A stretch of 64,000 nucleotides of DNA, taken from positions 868,001-932,000 of the forward strand of contig NZ_CP028092.1 in NCBI RefSeq assembly GCF_005491705.1. The letters run 5' to 3'. This DNA comes from Pontibacter sp. SGAir0037 (GTDB lineage: Bacteria > Bacteroidota > Bacteroidia > Cytophagales > Hymenobacteraceae). Under the pieces are notes generated by a model, which saw only the letters and a program-made list of their open reading frames with translations, searched no databases and was not told the origin of the DNA. Both the position numbers and the translations under genes were made by a program. Positions 52,068 to 59,720 of this stretch are shown one piece after another. Every line of letters begins with the position of its first letter. The stretch's first letter is position 1.

Positions 52068-53002
52068 AGAAACTGGTATCTGTTGTTGTGCCTGCCTATA
52101 ACGAGGCAGCCAACATCTGGCAAATAAGCAAGGCAATTGACCAGGTTTTCGAATGCCTTCCGGCTTACGACTATGAACTGATCGTGGTCAACGACGGAAG
52201 CACCGACGAAACCATGCAAGTGATCGGTGAGATCAAAGCGTTAAACCCAAAGTTCTTTTACCTGGAATTTTCTAAGAATTTCGGACATCAGCTAGCTGTA
52301 AAAGCAGGAATAGATCATGCCAAAGGCGACTGTGTGATCAGCATGGACTGTGATATGCAACACCCTCCCGAGATGATCCCGGAATTGCTGGCGAAGTGGG
52401 AGGAGGGATATGAAGTGGTGTATACCATCCGCAAGGAAGACAGGCGCTTATCCTACACCAAGCGAATCACTTCTAAAATGTACTATAAGTTCATCAACTC
52501 GCTTGCAGATATCGGCCTGGAAAGCGGTTCCGCCGATTTCAGGCTGATTGACAGGAAGATTGCCAATATCATGATGAACCTGCAGGAGAACGAGCCTTTC
52601 CTGCGCGGGCTCTCCCGTTGGGTAGGCTTCCGGCAGTATGGCATCAAGTATGATCCGGCAAAGCGTTTTGCAGGCAAAAGCAAGTACACTTTAAAAAAGA
52701 TGCTGCGGCTGGCCTTACATGGTGTCACATCTTTTTCAATTCGTCCGCTTTACTTTGCCGCCTACCTGGGGCTGACATTTTCATTATTGTCTTTGCTGTA
52801 CGTCCCATACGTTATGTATAGCCTCTATACCGGTTCAAAAGTATCGGGATGGGCCTCTGTTATCATGACCATTGTTTTTTTTGGCGGGCTGCAGCTTTGT
52901 ATCCTGGGTATCATTGGTATATACATCGGCAAAATGTTCATGCAAACCAAAGACAGGCCCAATTACATCATCCGATCTACAAACATTACATTATACAGGT
53001 AA
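52064..53002 (+). CDS. DPM/ArnC/GtrB-like family 2 glycosyltransferase
   Basis: This 312-residue enzyme starts at ATG (MKKLVSVVVPAYNEAANIWQ). The GT-A domain has VVPAYNEA, VNDGSTDET, SKNFGHQLAVKAGIDHAKGD and the metal motif SMDCDMQHPPEM. FRLIDRK and the ENEPFLRG region follow, the standard polyprenyl-phosphate glycosyltransferase pattern. Two C-terminal helices (about 225-290: YFAAYLGLTFSLLSLLY, MTIVFFGGLQLCILGIIGIY) anchor it. It transfers a sugar from a nucleotide donor to undecaprenyl phosphate on the cytoplasmic face. The deacetylase gene starts 3 bases after its stop. Confidence 0.93.
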   Translation: MKKLVSVVVPAYNEAANIWQISKAIDQVFECLPAYDYELIVVNDGSTDETMQVIGEIKALNPKFFYLEFSKNFGHQLAVKAGIDHAKGDCVISMDCDMQHPPEMIPELLAKWEEGYEVVYTIRKEDRRLSYTKRITSKMYYKFINSLADIGLESGSADFRLIDRKIANIMMNLQENEPFLRGLSRWVGFRQYGIKYDPAKRFAGKSKYTLKKMLRLALHGVTSFSIRPLYFAAYLGLTFSLLSLLYVPYVMYSLYTGSKVSGWASVIMTIVFFGGLQLCILGIIGIYIGKMFMQTKDRPNYIIRSTNITLYR

Positions 53003-53004
53003 CC

Positions 53005-53781
53005 GTGATTTTACTGAGCTTTGATATCGAGGAGTTTGATATGCCATTCGAGTATGGCAAAGACATATCCTTTGCCGACCAGATCAGCATTTCTGTTGAG
53101 GGTACCACCGCTATTCTGGACCTGCTGGAGAAACACCAGGTAAAGGCCACCTTTTTCAGTACGGTTACTTTTGCCGAAAATGCACCAGCCCTCATCAAAC
53201 GTATCGTAGAAAGCGGCCATGAACTGGCGTCGCACGGCATGTATCATTCCGATTTTAAGCCGGAGCATCTGGCACAGTCAAGAAAAGCGTTGGAGGCGCT
53301 ATCAGGGCAGGAGGTGCAAGGTTACCGCATGGCGCGTATGATGCCTGTAGACGAAGCAGAAGTAGCCAGTGCCGGGTATACCTATAACAGTTCTATTAAC
53401 CCTACCTGGTTGCCAGGCAGGTACAATAACCTGAGCAGGCCCAGAACGTTCTTTAAAGAAGCAGGAGTGTGGCAATTGCCTGCCTCGGTTTCTCCCTTGC
53501 TTCGGTTCCCTTTGTTCTGGCTATCGTTTCACAACCTGCCGCTCTGGCTGTACCAGCGTATGGCAGCAAAAACCTATAAAAAAGACCAGTACCTGAACAT
53601 CTACTTTCACCCGTGGGAGTTTACCGACTTAACTGATACAGAGCGATTTGGTTTTCCGGGATATGTACAGAAAAACACCGGAGCCAGAATGATTCAGCGG
53701 ATGGATCAGTTTATTGCCTGGTTAAAAGGGAAGGGCTATCCTTTTGCAACTACCCGGGAGTTTATTGCGAAGGTTGTTTAA
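53005..53781 (+). CDS. NodB-type polysaccharide deacetylase
   Basis: This 258-residue protein starts at GTG 53005 (VILLSFDIEEFDMPFEYG), 3 bases after the GT2 stop. A longer frame back to 52849 runs through the coding part of the GT2 gene in another frame and is not real. NodB motifs are SFDIEEFD (catalytic Asp near residue 7), HELASHGMYHSDF (metal His pair), GYRMARMMP and the C-terminal NIYFHPWEF (His). The FHPWEF block is the hallmark of the DUF3473-type deacetylases. No signal peptide is visible, so it should act in the cytoplasm on a lipid-linked sugar. This recalls ArnD/NaxD. Confidence 0.9.
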   Translation: MILLSFDIEEFDMPFEYGKDISFADQISISVEGTTAILDLLEKHQVKATFFSTVTFAENAPALIKRIVESGHELASHGMYHSDFKPEHLAQSRKALEALSGQEVQGYRMARMMPVDEAEVASAGYTYNSSINPTWLPGRYNNLSRPRTFFKEAGVWQLPASVSPLLRFPLFWLSFHNLPLWLYQRMAAKTYKKDQYLNIYFHPWEFTDLTDTERFGFPGYVQKNTGARMIQRMDQFIAWLKGKGYPFATTREFIAKVV

Positions 53782-53815
53782 GGCAGGCAGGTAGGAAACC
53801 GGTCGGTTTTTTATT

Positions 53816-54496
53816 CTATATTTCACCTGAACCTCTTTCCTTATTCAAAAGTGCATCCACCAGTGCTTGCTGCCCTTCATCATAAATAAGTTCTCCCTTT
53901 TGCAGGAATTTGTTAGCATCCAGCAGTACTTCATAAATGGGAGTATGCATATGCTTTGGAATCTTATAGAGCCGCTCGTCGTGCTTATCGAAAGGTGTGG
54001 CGACTTTCGAGTTGTACAGGTATGGGATCAGAATTTTTGAACAACTGATGGCGATGCGGTGAATTTCATATTCCTCAAAGTACACTTGTAAACGCTCGTT
54101 GATGTTTTCAAAGAATTCTATTGTTTCACCCAGCCTCACGCGCGAACCAGCTCTGGACTTTCCTTTTGTTTTCAGGTGTTTGATCTGGCTCTTTCCCTGC
54201 TTTTTCCGCACCATATAAGAGCGGAAAACCTTATGATGCAGGTTCTCCCCATCCTCAAAATACCCCATTGCGCAGTTACCGGATTGAACAAGTAAGATAA
54301 CATAATGTACAGGTCCGGCTGTTGGTGCACCCGGTGGCGGAAAGGTAATGGGTAGCCTGAAGTGGAGCAGTTCAAGCTGGCTTTCATCTAAAAGCGTAAT
54401 CTTGTGCTTTTCAGGGTTATAGGTTGTGGGGTAGGAGGATGCCTGTATATTCTGTAGCAGTTGTAAAGAATTATCCAATGAGAGGAATCTGTTCAT
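53816..54496 (-). CDS. VLRF1-like (Vms1-type) release factor / peptidyl-tRNA hydrolase
   Basis: This 226-residue protein starts at ATG (MNRFLSLDNSLQLLQNIQAS). The diagnostic segment is VRKKQGKSQIKHLKTKGKSR followed by AGSRVRLGETIEFFENINERL: a GxxQ loop (Gly101 to Gln104), a basic stretch, and the A-G-S-x-V/L-R block ahead of the next helix. That is the layout of VLRF1 domains in Vms1/ANKZF1, in which the Gln cuts nascent peptide from tRNA on stalled large subunits. It lacks the other domains of the eukaryotic protein. No RqcH is in the window. The call is by motif only; a weaker reading is a family of unknown function. Confidence 0.7.
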   Translation of the reverse strand: MNRFLSLDNSLQLLQNIQASSYPTTYNPEKHKITLLDESQLELLHFRLPITFPPPGAPTAGPVHYVILLVQSGNCAMGYFEDGENLHHKVFRSYMVRKKQGKSQIKHLKTKGKSRAGSRVRLGETIEFFENINERLQVYFEEYEIHRIAISCSKILIPYLYNSKVATPFDKHDERLYKIPKHMHTPIYEVLLDANKFLQKGELIYDEGQQALVDALLNKERGSGEI

Positions 54497-54588
54497 AAAG
54501 TTTGCAGTCGCATGAGCAAGTCAGGTAAAATAATCTGTTTCAGGTACTTTATAGGTATGGTTTTAAAATCTAGTTTCGGCTTTGGCTG

Positions 54589-54596
54589 CAAAGATA
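54589..54596 (-). promoter_or_regulatory. -7 box TATCTTTG for the VLRF1-like gene
   Basis: Exact TAnnTTTG match on the minus strand, 92 bases before the start at 54496, in the divergent gap with the HAD gene. Confidence 0.4.
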
Positions 54597-54654
54597 CCAG
54601 CACGAACGAATTCTGTTCCTTTCATGGAATTTCCTTCCTTTCTTTTATTTACCC

Positions 54655-54662
54655 TACCTTTG
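54655..54662 (+). promoter_or_regulatory. -7 box TACCTTTG for the HAD gene
   Basis: Exact TAnnTTTG match on the plus strand, 55 bases before the ATG at 54718. It is arranged back-to-back with the box for the VLRF1-like gene. Confidence 0.5.
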
Positions 54663-54717
54663 TCCGAACCTGCTGCTACCGGCAGAGGTATCTTGATAAT
54701 TAAAAACAAAAGTACGA

Positions 54718-55350
54718 ATGTTAGAAAATACAGACAGCATCATATTTGACCTGGACGGAACACTTTGGGATTCTACAGCTATGGTGGCAAAAGCCTGGCA
54801 GGCCGGAATTGACCAAGTGGATTATGTAACAGATAAACTCACACAGGCAGATATACGGGCTACAGCCGGGATGCCCTATAGTGCCATTTACGACAAGCTT
54901 TTCCCTTCGCTGCCAAAAGAGAAGAGTGAGGAGTTTCGTAAGCTGTGCGGTAAAATAGAGCTGGAGTACATGAACCGGTATGGCGGCGAATTGTATCCGG
55001 GACTGGAAGAAACGCTGGAGTACCTGCAGGGCAAGTACAGATTGTTTATCGTGAGCAACTGCCAGACCGGGTATATAGAAGCTTTTTTAGCTTACCATAA
55101 CATGCAACGTTTCTTTACCGGACACCAGTGTTATGGCACCAAAGATCAGCCGAAAGCAGAGAATATAAAAGATATTATAGCAGATTACGAGCTGAAGCAG
55201 CCCGTATATATAGGCGATACCATGGGAGATTATGAAGCGGCCAGAAAAGCCGGAGTTCCTTTTATACTGGCAGATTACGGTTTCGGTACGGTTGAAAATG
55301 GCTGGGAGGCGCGCCTTCAAAGCCTGGCAGATTTAAAAACCATCTTCTAG
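54718..55350 (+). CDS. HAD family hydrolase (phosphoglycolate phosphatase-like)
   Basis: This 210-residue haloacid-dehalogenase phosphatase starts at ATG (MLENTDSIIFDLDGTLWDST). Motif I is FDLDGTLWDS (Asp11 and Asp13), motif II is LFIVSNCQTGY, motif III Lys is in the AKDQPKAEN-like region (KDQPKAENIKDI) and motif IV is VYIGDTMGDYEAARKAG. The small helical cap between motifs I and II is of the beta-phosphoglucomutase/Gph type. It dephosphorylates a small phosphorylated metabolite; the substrate cannot be told. Confidence 0.92.
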   Translation: MLENTDSIIFDLDGTLWDSTAMVAKAWQAGIDQVDYVTDKLTQADIRATAGMPYSAIYDKLFPSLPKEKSEEFRKLCGKIELEYMNRYGGELYPGLEETLEYLQGKYRLFIVSNCQTGYIEAFLAYHNMQRFFTGHQCYGTKDQPKAENIKDIIADYELKQPVYIGDTMGDYEAARKAGVPFILADYGFGTVENGWEARLQSLADLKTIF

Positions 55351-55372
55351 CATTACAGGAATAGGTTTTAAA

Positions 55373-55406
55373 CAAAGAGCTGTGCCCTGCATGGCTCTTT
55401 GCATTT
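55373..55406 (+). terminator. Terminator after the HAD gene
   Basis: An 8-bp stem CAAAGAGC/GCTCTTTG with a 13-base loop, then CATTTT, 22 bases after the stop. Confidence 0.65.
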
Positions 55407-55600
55407 TAAGCTTACCGCATTGGAATAAATTGCCTCACCTGTTTCGCGCTACTACCTACTTTTAGGTATTCTTTCCAAAAATCTGTTCTCCACATTTCAA
55501 ATTAATGGTTTGCTCCATAAATTGTCCCATCATCGGAGTCTGACTCTGCTAGAATTACTTCTTTCCCAGCGACAATTCATATTCGTTATATTTTTATAAA

Positions 55601-58183
55601 ATGGACTTCAGGTCAAGGTATAAGTATAATCCTAAAGAAGATCTATTAGGTAAAGGCGGCTTTTCACGTGTGTTTAAAGCTGTTGATGTGCTTTTAGAAA
55701 GAGAAGTAGCTCTCAAGGTCTTTAATTCCGAACAAAGCGCCAAGTATGATCTTATTACCGAAATAAAGAAGGTGATACGATTTCAGCATGAAAATTTGTG
55801 CCGGTATTATGATGTGGCCATTCTGCCAACTGTAACAGCTTTTGGAGAAGAAGAGCAGGTGCAGGTGGGAGTGATGGAGTACCTGGACGGAGGAGATCTG
55901 AAAAGCTATCTGAGCCGTCATCCGCAGTACTTAAACAAGCTTTTGGCAGATGTACTGCAGGGACTATACTACCTGCATAAGAAGCAGATCATCCACCGCG
56001 ACTTAAAGCCTCAGAACATCCTGATCAAGCTGGAGGAAGACGGCCCTGTTGCTAAAATCACTGATTTTGGTATCAGTAAAGCACTGGATGAATTGCAGCA
56101 AGACAATAACTCTGCTTTAATGGGTACGGTGGAGTACATGGCTCCGGAGCAGTTTAACCCGCAGAAGTATGGCTTGAACGGACAGATTACGACACAGATT
56201 GATTTGTGGAGCTTTGGCATTATGGTTTACGAACTGATTGCTGGTCATAGCCTTTTCGGCAGCCGGTCGAAGCATACCAGCGCTGAGCGCGTAATGAGTA
56301 ACATACTGGGGGAGGAGTACCTGGAGAAGTTAAAGATATTACCTGAGCCCTATAACGAGATTTTAAGCCTATGCCTGGTAAAGAAAGTCAGCGACAGAGT
56401 TAAGTCTGCCGATATTCTGCTTAAAATCTTAGATAAATCTTTTTCTGGTAATTTATCTTCATCCAGTATTATCATAAGTAGTGCTGCGTTAGGTGATGGT
56501 GATGAAACGATGGTGATCGGCCAGGCTTTGCCTGCTCCTAAACCGGCTGAAGAAGATAATGCAGCAGAAACTCAAGTGATTGAGTTGAAGAAGCCTGCTG
56601 CTTCTGCTTCTGAAGAGAAAAGTAACCTGGTGTATCATAATGAGCCTCAGCCAGTAAAGAAAGTAGCGGCAGATACGCCGGTAGTCGCCAAGGCAGCCCC
56701 TGTGGTTTTGCCTAAAGTGGAGGCTCCTGCTCCGGCAAAGGTGGCAGCGCCTGAAGTACTCAAACCTGTTCCTGCTCCACAACCCGCTGCTGTTAACGCT
56801 AGGCCTGTAGTTGCAGACCTATCAGAAGAAGCAGTGGCTAAAGCAGGGCAGCAAGAAAAGCCTGCACCAGTAAAACCAGCACCTGTTGCTGAAGCAGAAT
56901 CCAAAAAAGAAATTAAGCCTGCCGCTGAACTTGCACCTCCGCCAGCAGTGCCAGCGCAGCCTGTGGTGGCAGAAAAACCAGCACCGGCACCGGCACAGGC
57001 CTTAGTTCAGGAAGCTTCTCCACAAACCCCGCAGGAGGAAGTGAAAGCTGCTGCACCGGCCAGAATACAGCCGGAGGCGGCTGCAGAAGCAGCTTCGGAG
57101 CAAAGGAAAGAAGATTCAACGGAAAAAACTGAATCCGCAGAAGCTCCTGTGGCAGAACCTGCTTTGGTTTCTGAAGTTTTAAAAGAACAGAGCCCGGCTG
57201 AAAATGCCCCGAAAAACAAGAAGGCTAAGAAAGGCAGTAAAGCGAAGCAAACCGTAACGCCGGTTGTGCAGCCGGCTCCTGCCGCAGTAGAAGTACCTGA
57301 ACCAAAAGCCACCGCAACGGCATCCCCCGCTCCAACAGCTCCGGCAGCAAGCCCTGTGAGTAGTGCCGCAAAGCCAGCAAAAAAGAACCTTACGCTGGTT
57401 TACGGTGCGGTAGCGGGAGTAGCTTTGTTAGGTATGGCAAGCTTCTTTATGTTCTCCGGCGGAGATGAGGCTGCTGCAAAGTCGGGGATTACAGCCAGTG
57501 AAATGCCTGTTACACCAGATGCGGATGCCTCTGCGGCAACAGTAGCGGTTACACCTGCTGTCAAAGCTTCTGGTGCTGCAACATCAGAGAAAGCAGCTGC
57601 CGCATATGTTTCTGATCTTGTGTTGTATAAGGGCAGCAAAAATGAATCTGTGTATACCGGCTATGTGAAGAACGGGATGCCGGACGGGAAGGGCGAGCTG
57701 ACATTTAAGAACGGGGCAAGCTACAACGGCTCATTTGTAAAGGGTGAGTACGACAAAAGCGGCACCTATACAATGACAAACGGTGTATCCTGTAAGCTGC
57801 AATGGAACAAAGGCAAAGGTATTAGTGCCACTTTACAATATCCAAACGGCAGTGTATACAAAGGCGCTTTTGTGTTGGAAGAAGGCAACTTCTACGAAAA
57901 CGGGAAAGGCTCTATGACCTGGGCAGACGGAAATAAATACGTCGGGAACTGGGCAAAGGGAAAAAAGACAAACGGTACAATGTACTACAGCGATGGGACC
58001 ATGTATAAAGGCGACTTCGTGAGCGACAAGCGTGAAGGAAAGGGTAAATTTACCTTTGCTGATGGAGCCTGGTACGAAGGAACATTCAAGAATAATGAGT
58101 TTAACGGCACGGGTGAAAAGTATAACACAAACGGCGAACTTATAGAAAGTGGCACCTACAAAAACGGACTACTGGCTCAATAA
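55601..58183 (+). CDS. Transmembrane Ser/Thr protein kinase with MORN-repeat ectodomain
   Basis: This 860-residue protein starts at ATG (MDFRSRYKYNPKEDLLGKGG). The Hanks-type kinase domain (about 10-275) has all key parts: P-loop GKGGFSRV, Lys39 (VALKVF), Glu54, HRDLKPQN with Asp134, DFG at 155-157 and APEQF. A 300-residue Ala/Pro/Glu-rich linker (about 305-590) follows. One membrane helix (about 597-616, LVYGAVAGVALLGMASFFMF) leads to a C-terminal periplasmic part with six or seven MORN repeats (from about 665: YTGYVKNGMPDGKGELTF, YKGAFVLEEGNFYENGKGS and so on). MORN repeats may bind lipid or envelope partners. A PP2C gene follows within 64 bases. The kinase likely senses the envelope and phosphorylates cytosolic targets. 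Confidence 0.93.
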   Translation: MDFRSRYKYNPKEDLLGKGGFSRVFKAVDVLLEREVALKVFNSEQSAKYDLITEIKKVIRFQHENLCRYYDVAILPTVTAFGEEEQVQVGVMEYLDGGDLKSYLSRHPQYLNKLLADVLQGLYYLHKKQIIHRDLKPQNILIKLEEDGPVAKITDFGISKALDELQQDNNSALMGTVEYMAPEQFNPQKYGLNGQITTQIDLWSFGIMVYELIAGHSLFGSRSKHTSAERVMSNILGEEYLEKLKILPEPYNEILSLCLVKKVSDRVKSADILLKILDKSFSGNLSSSSIIISSAALGDGDETMVIGQALPAPKPAEEDNAAETQVIELKKPAASASEEKSNLVYHNEPQPVKKVAADTPVVAKAAPVVLPKVEAPAPAKVAAPEVLKPVPAPQPAAVNARPVVADLSEEAVAKAGQQEKPAPVKPAPVAEAESKKEIKPAAELAPPPAVPAQPVVAEKPAPAPAQALVQEASPQTPQEEVKAAAPARIQPEAAAEAASEQRKEDSTEKTESAEAPVAEPALVSEVLKEQSPAENAPKNKKAKKGSKAKQTVTPVVQPAPAAVEVPEPKATATASPAPTAPAASPVSSAAKPAKKNLTLVYGAVAGVALLGMASFFMFSGGDEAAAKSGITASEMPVTPDADASAATVAVTPAVKASGAATSEKAAAAYVSDLVLYKGSKNESVYTGYVKNGMPDGKGELTFKNGASYNGSFVKGEYDKSGTYTMTNGVSCKLQWNKGKGISATLQYPNGSVYKGAFVLEEGNFYENGKGSMTWADGNKYVGNWAKGKKTNGTMYYSDGTMYKGDFVSDKREGKGKFTFADGAWYEGTFKNNEFNGTGEKYNTNGELIESGTYKNGLLAQ

Positions 58184-58246
58184 GTAATAGAGGAACACTT
58201 ACCTGCCCTTAAAGAACATTTTCTGACTCTTTGATACAAACCTACT

Positions 58247-59074
58247 ATGCCCTTACCTAACAAAGTATACACGCTTCACGAGATAGGCGGAAGAAAGAAT
58301 AATGAAGATGCTGTCTGGCCTGCTCCGGGAGATGGCCCATATCCTGATAACCCCTTGTTCATGGTTTGTGATGGTGTAGGAGGCAATTCTCACGGCGAAG
58401 TGGCTTCAGAGTTTGCCTGCCGTTACATAAGTGAATACTTCAATAAAAACCTAAAGTCTGAAGACCAACTGAACGTCGGGTTCTTAGAACAGGCCAGGGA
58501 GTTTGCGATGGAGAAATTTCGACAGTACATCGCCGAGAACCCGGAGGCGGAACGCATGAGTACGACGCTTACACTGGCTTATTTAAAAAAAGACTCTGTT
58601 TTCCTGGCCTGGTGTGGCGACAGTAAAATATTCCAGCTCCGAAATGGCAACGTAATTTACCAGTCAGAAGACCATTCGCTTGTAAACGAATTAGTAAAAA
58701 GAGGCGAAATTACTCCGGAAGAAGCAGTCACGCATCCGCAACGCAACATTATTACCCGCTCGTTGCAGGCTACAGAACCTTATTCTGAAATGCAGACGGC
58801 AGAGCTAACAGATGTGAAGGAGCATGATTATATACTATTGTGCAGCGATGGTGTTACAGAGAATATAACACCGGCCAAACTAAAGTTTATACTGGCATCT
58901 GAACCGGAGGAGGATTTGCTGGAACAGTTCCAGCAATATTGCTACGGCAAGACCAGAGATAATTATTCTATGCAACTGATACAGCTCTCTTTTTCCAGGG
59001 CGGCCGTACCTGGAACGGCTCCTGTTAAGAAAGAAGGAGGTTTTAAAGCATTTATTAAGAGGTTAGTTAGCTAA
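58247..59074 (+). CDS. PP2C-family Ser/Thr protein phosphatase
   Basis: This 275-residue phosphatase starts at ATG (MPLPNKVYTLHEIGGRKNNE). PP2C motifs in order are GGRKNNEDAVWPAP (Arg, Glu, Asp21), FMVCDGVGGNSHGE (metal Asp), MSTTLTLAYL, AWCGDSKIFQLRNG (metal Asp), EDHSLVNELV, HPQRNIITRSL and LLCSDGVTENI (metal Asp), plus a C-terminal Asn (TRDNYS). It is the natural counterpart of the kinase 64 bases upstream. It is soluble and ends in a basic helix (FKAFIKRLVS). Confidence 0.94.
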   Translation: MPLPNKVYTLHEIGGRKNNEDAVWPAPGDGPYPDNPLFMVCDGVGGNSHGEVASEFACRYISEYFNKNLKSEDQLNVGFLEQAREFAMEKFRQYIAENPEAERMSTTLTLAYLKKDSVFLAWCGDSKIFQLRNGNVIYQSEDHSLVNELVKRGEITPEEAVTHPQRNIITRSLQATEPYSEMQTAELTDVKEHDYILLCSDGVTENITPAKLKFILASEPEEDLLEQFQQYCYGKTRDNYSMQLIQLSFSRAAVPGTAPVKKEGGFKAFIKRLVS

Positions 59075-59720
59075 CTGAATCTAATCCACTTTCGCTGGTG
59101 TGTCTATAGAGGCATGTGTACATCTACTCGGCAAGATTTATAGCTTTTGCTAAACCCAGGTGCTATGTGAGCAATTTAGGCTTCTGAACCTGTGCCTGAA
59201 ACTGTAATATAAACTTTTGCTGCTTGAAAGACAGATGGATATAATACAAAATTGTTGTACATAAGATTATATATAATATTTAATATATTTAATTAAATTA
59301 TTTTTATGTTGTAATCCTGTACCAGTTAGAAAATACCTAATATTAGGTATTTTCTAACTGGTACAGACGCATGTATATTTGAGTTTTTATTAGAGGTGTT
59401 ATTTACACCACCCGGCTAACCGCTCTTTACATAATAACAGGTGTAAATTACTGTGATCATTAGCATTAAGTATTTTTTTTAGAATTTGATTTAGAGATGA
59501 AGGTTTAACAGGTAATTTATTACCCGGTAAACCATGTGGTATATAGGGTAGGCTGGAAGTGGCGCGGTAGCTGGAAATGAGGGATGCGAAGAGGTACTGG
59601 ATATAATACAGGAAATTGTAATATTTGGCAATAGTGAGAGAATTGGTTTAGTGAGAAGTGTATAATAGAATTCACTTTCTTATAATATAACTTATAGAAA
59701 GTATTTATCTGAGATCTGAA
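59075..59720. other. Long AT-rich regulatory gap inside the kinase/FHA cluster
   Basis: 646 bases without a gene, between the phosphatase and the coiled-coil gene. It contains a perfect palindrome (59317-59366) and two copies of TGGATATAATACA (59236-59248 and 59598-59610), each followed within two bases by AAATTGT. The promoter of the coiled-coil/FHA genes must be here. No gene or known RNA was seen. Confidence 0.6.
59317..59366. repeat. Perfect 50-bp palindrome
   Basis: Two 25-base arms without a loop: the left arm begins CTGTACCAGTTAGAAAATAC and ends in CTAAT, and the right arm is its exact complement. The centre lies between 59341 and 59342. It is AT-rich and is not followed by a T-run, so it is not a simple terminator. 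It could be the operator of a dimeric regulator, a cruciform site or a rearrangement scar. Confidence 0.9.

Noticed and set aside
52849..53004. Upstream extension of the deacetylase frame
   Set aside because: It lies within the GT2 gene in another frame; the GTG at 53005 directly before ILLSFDIEEFD gives the normal family N-terminus.
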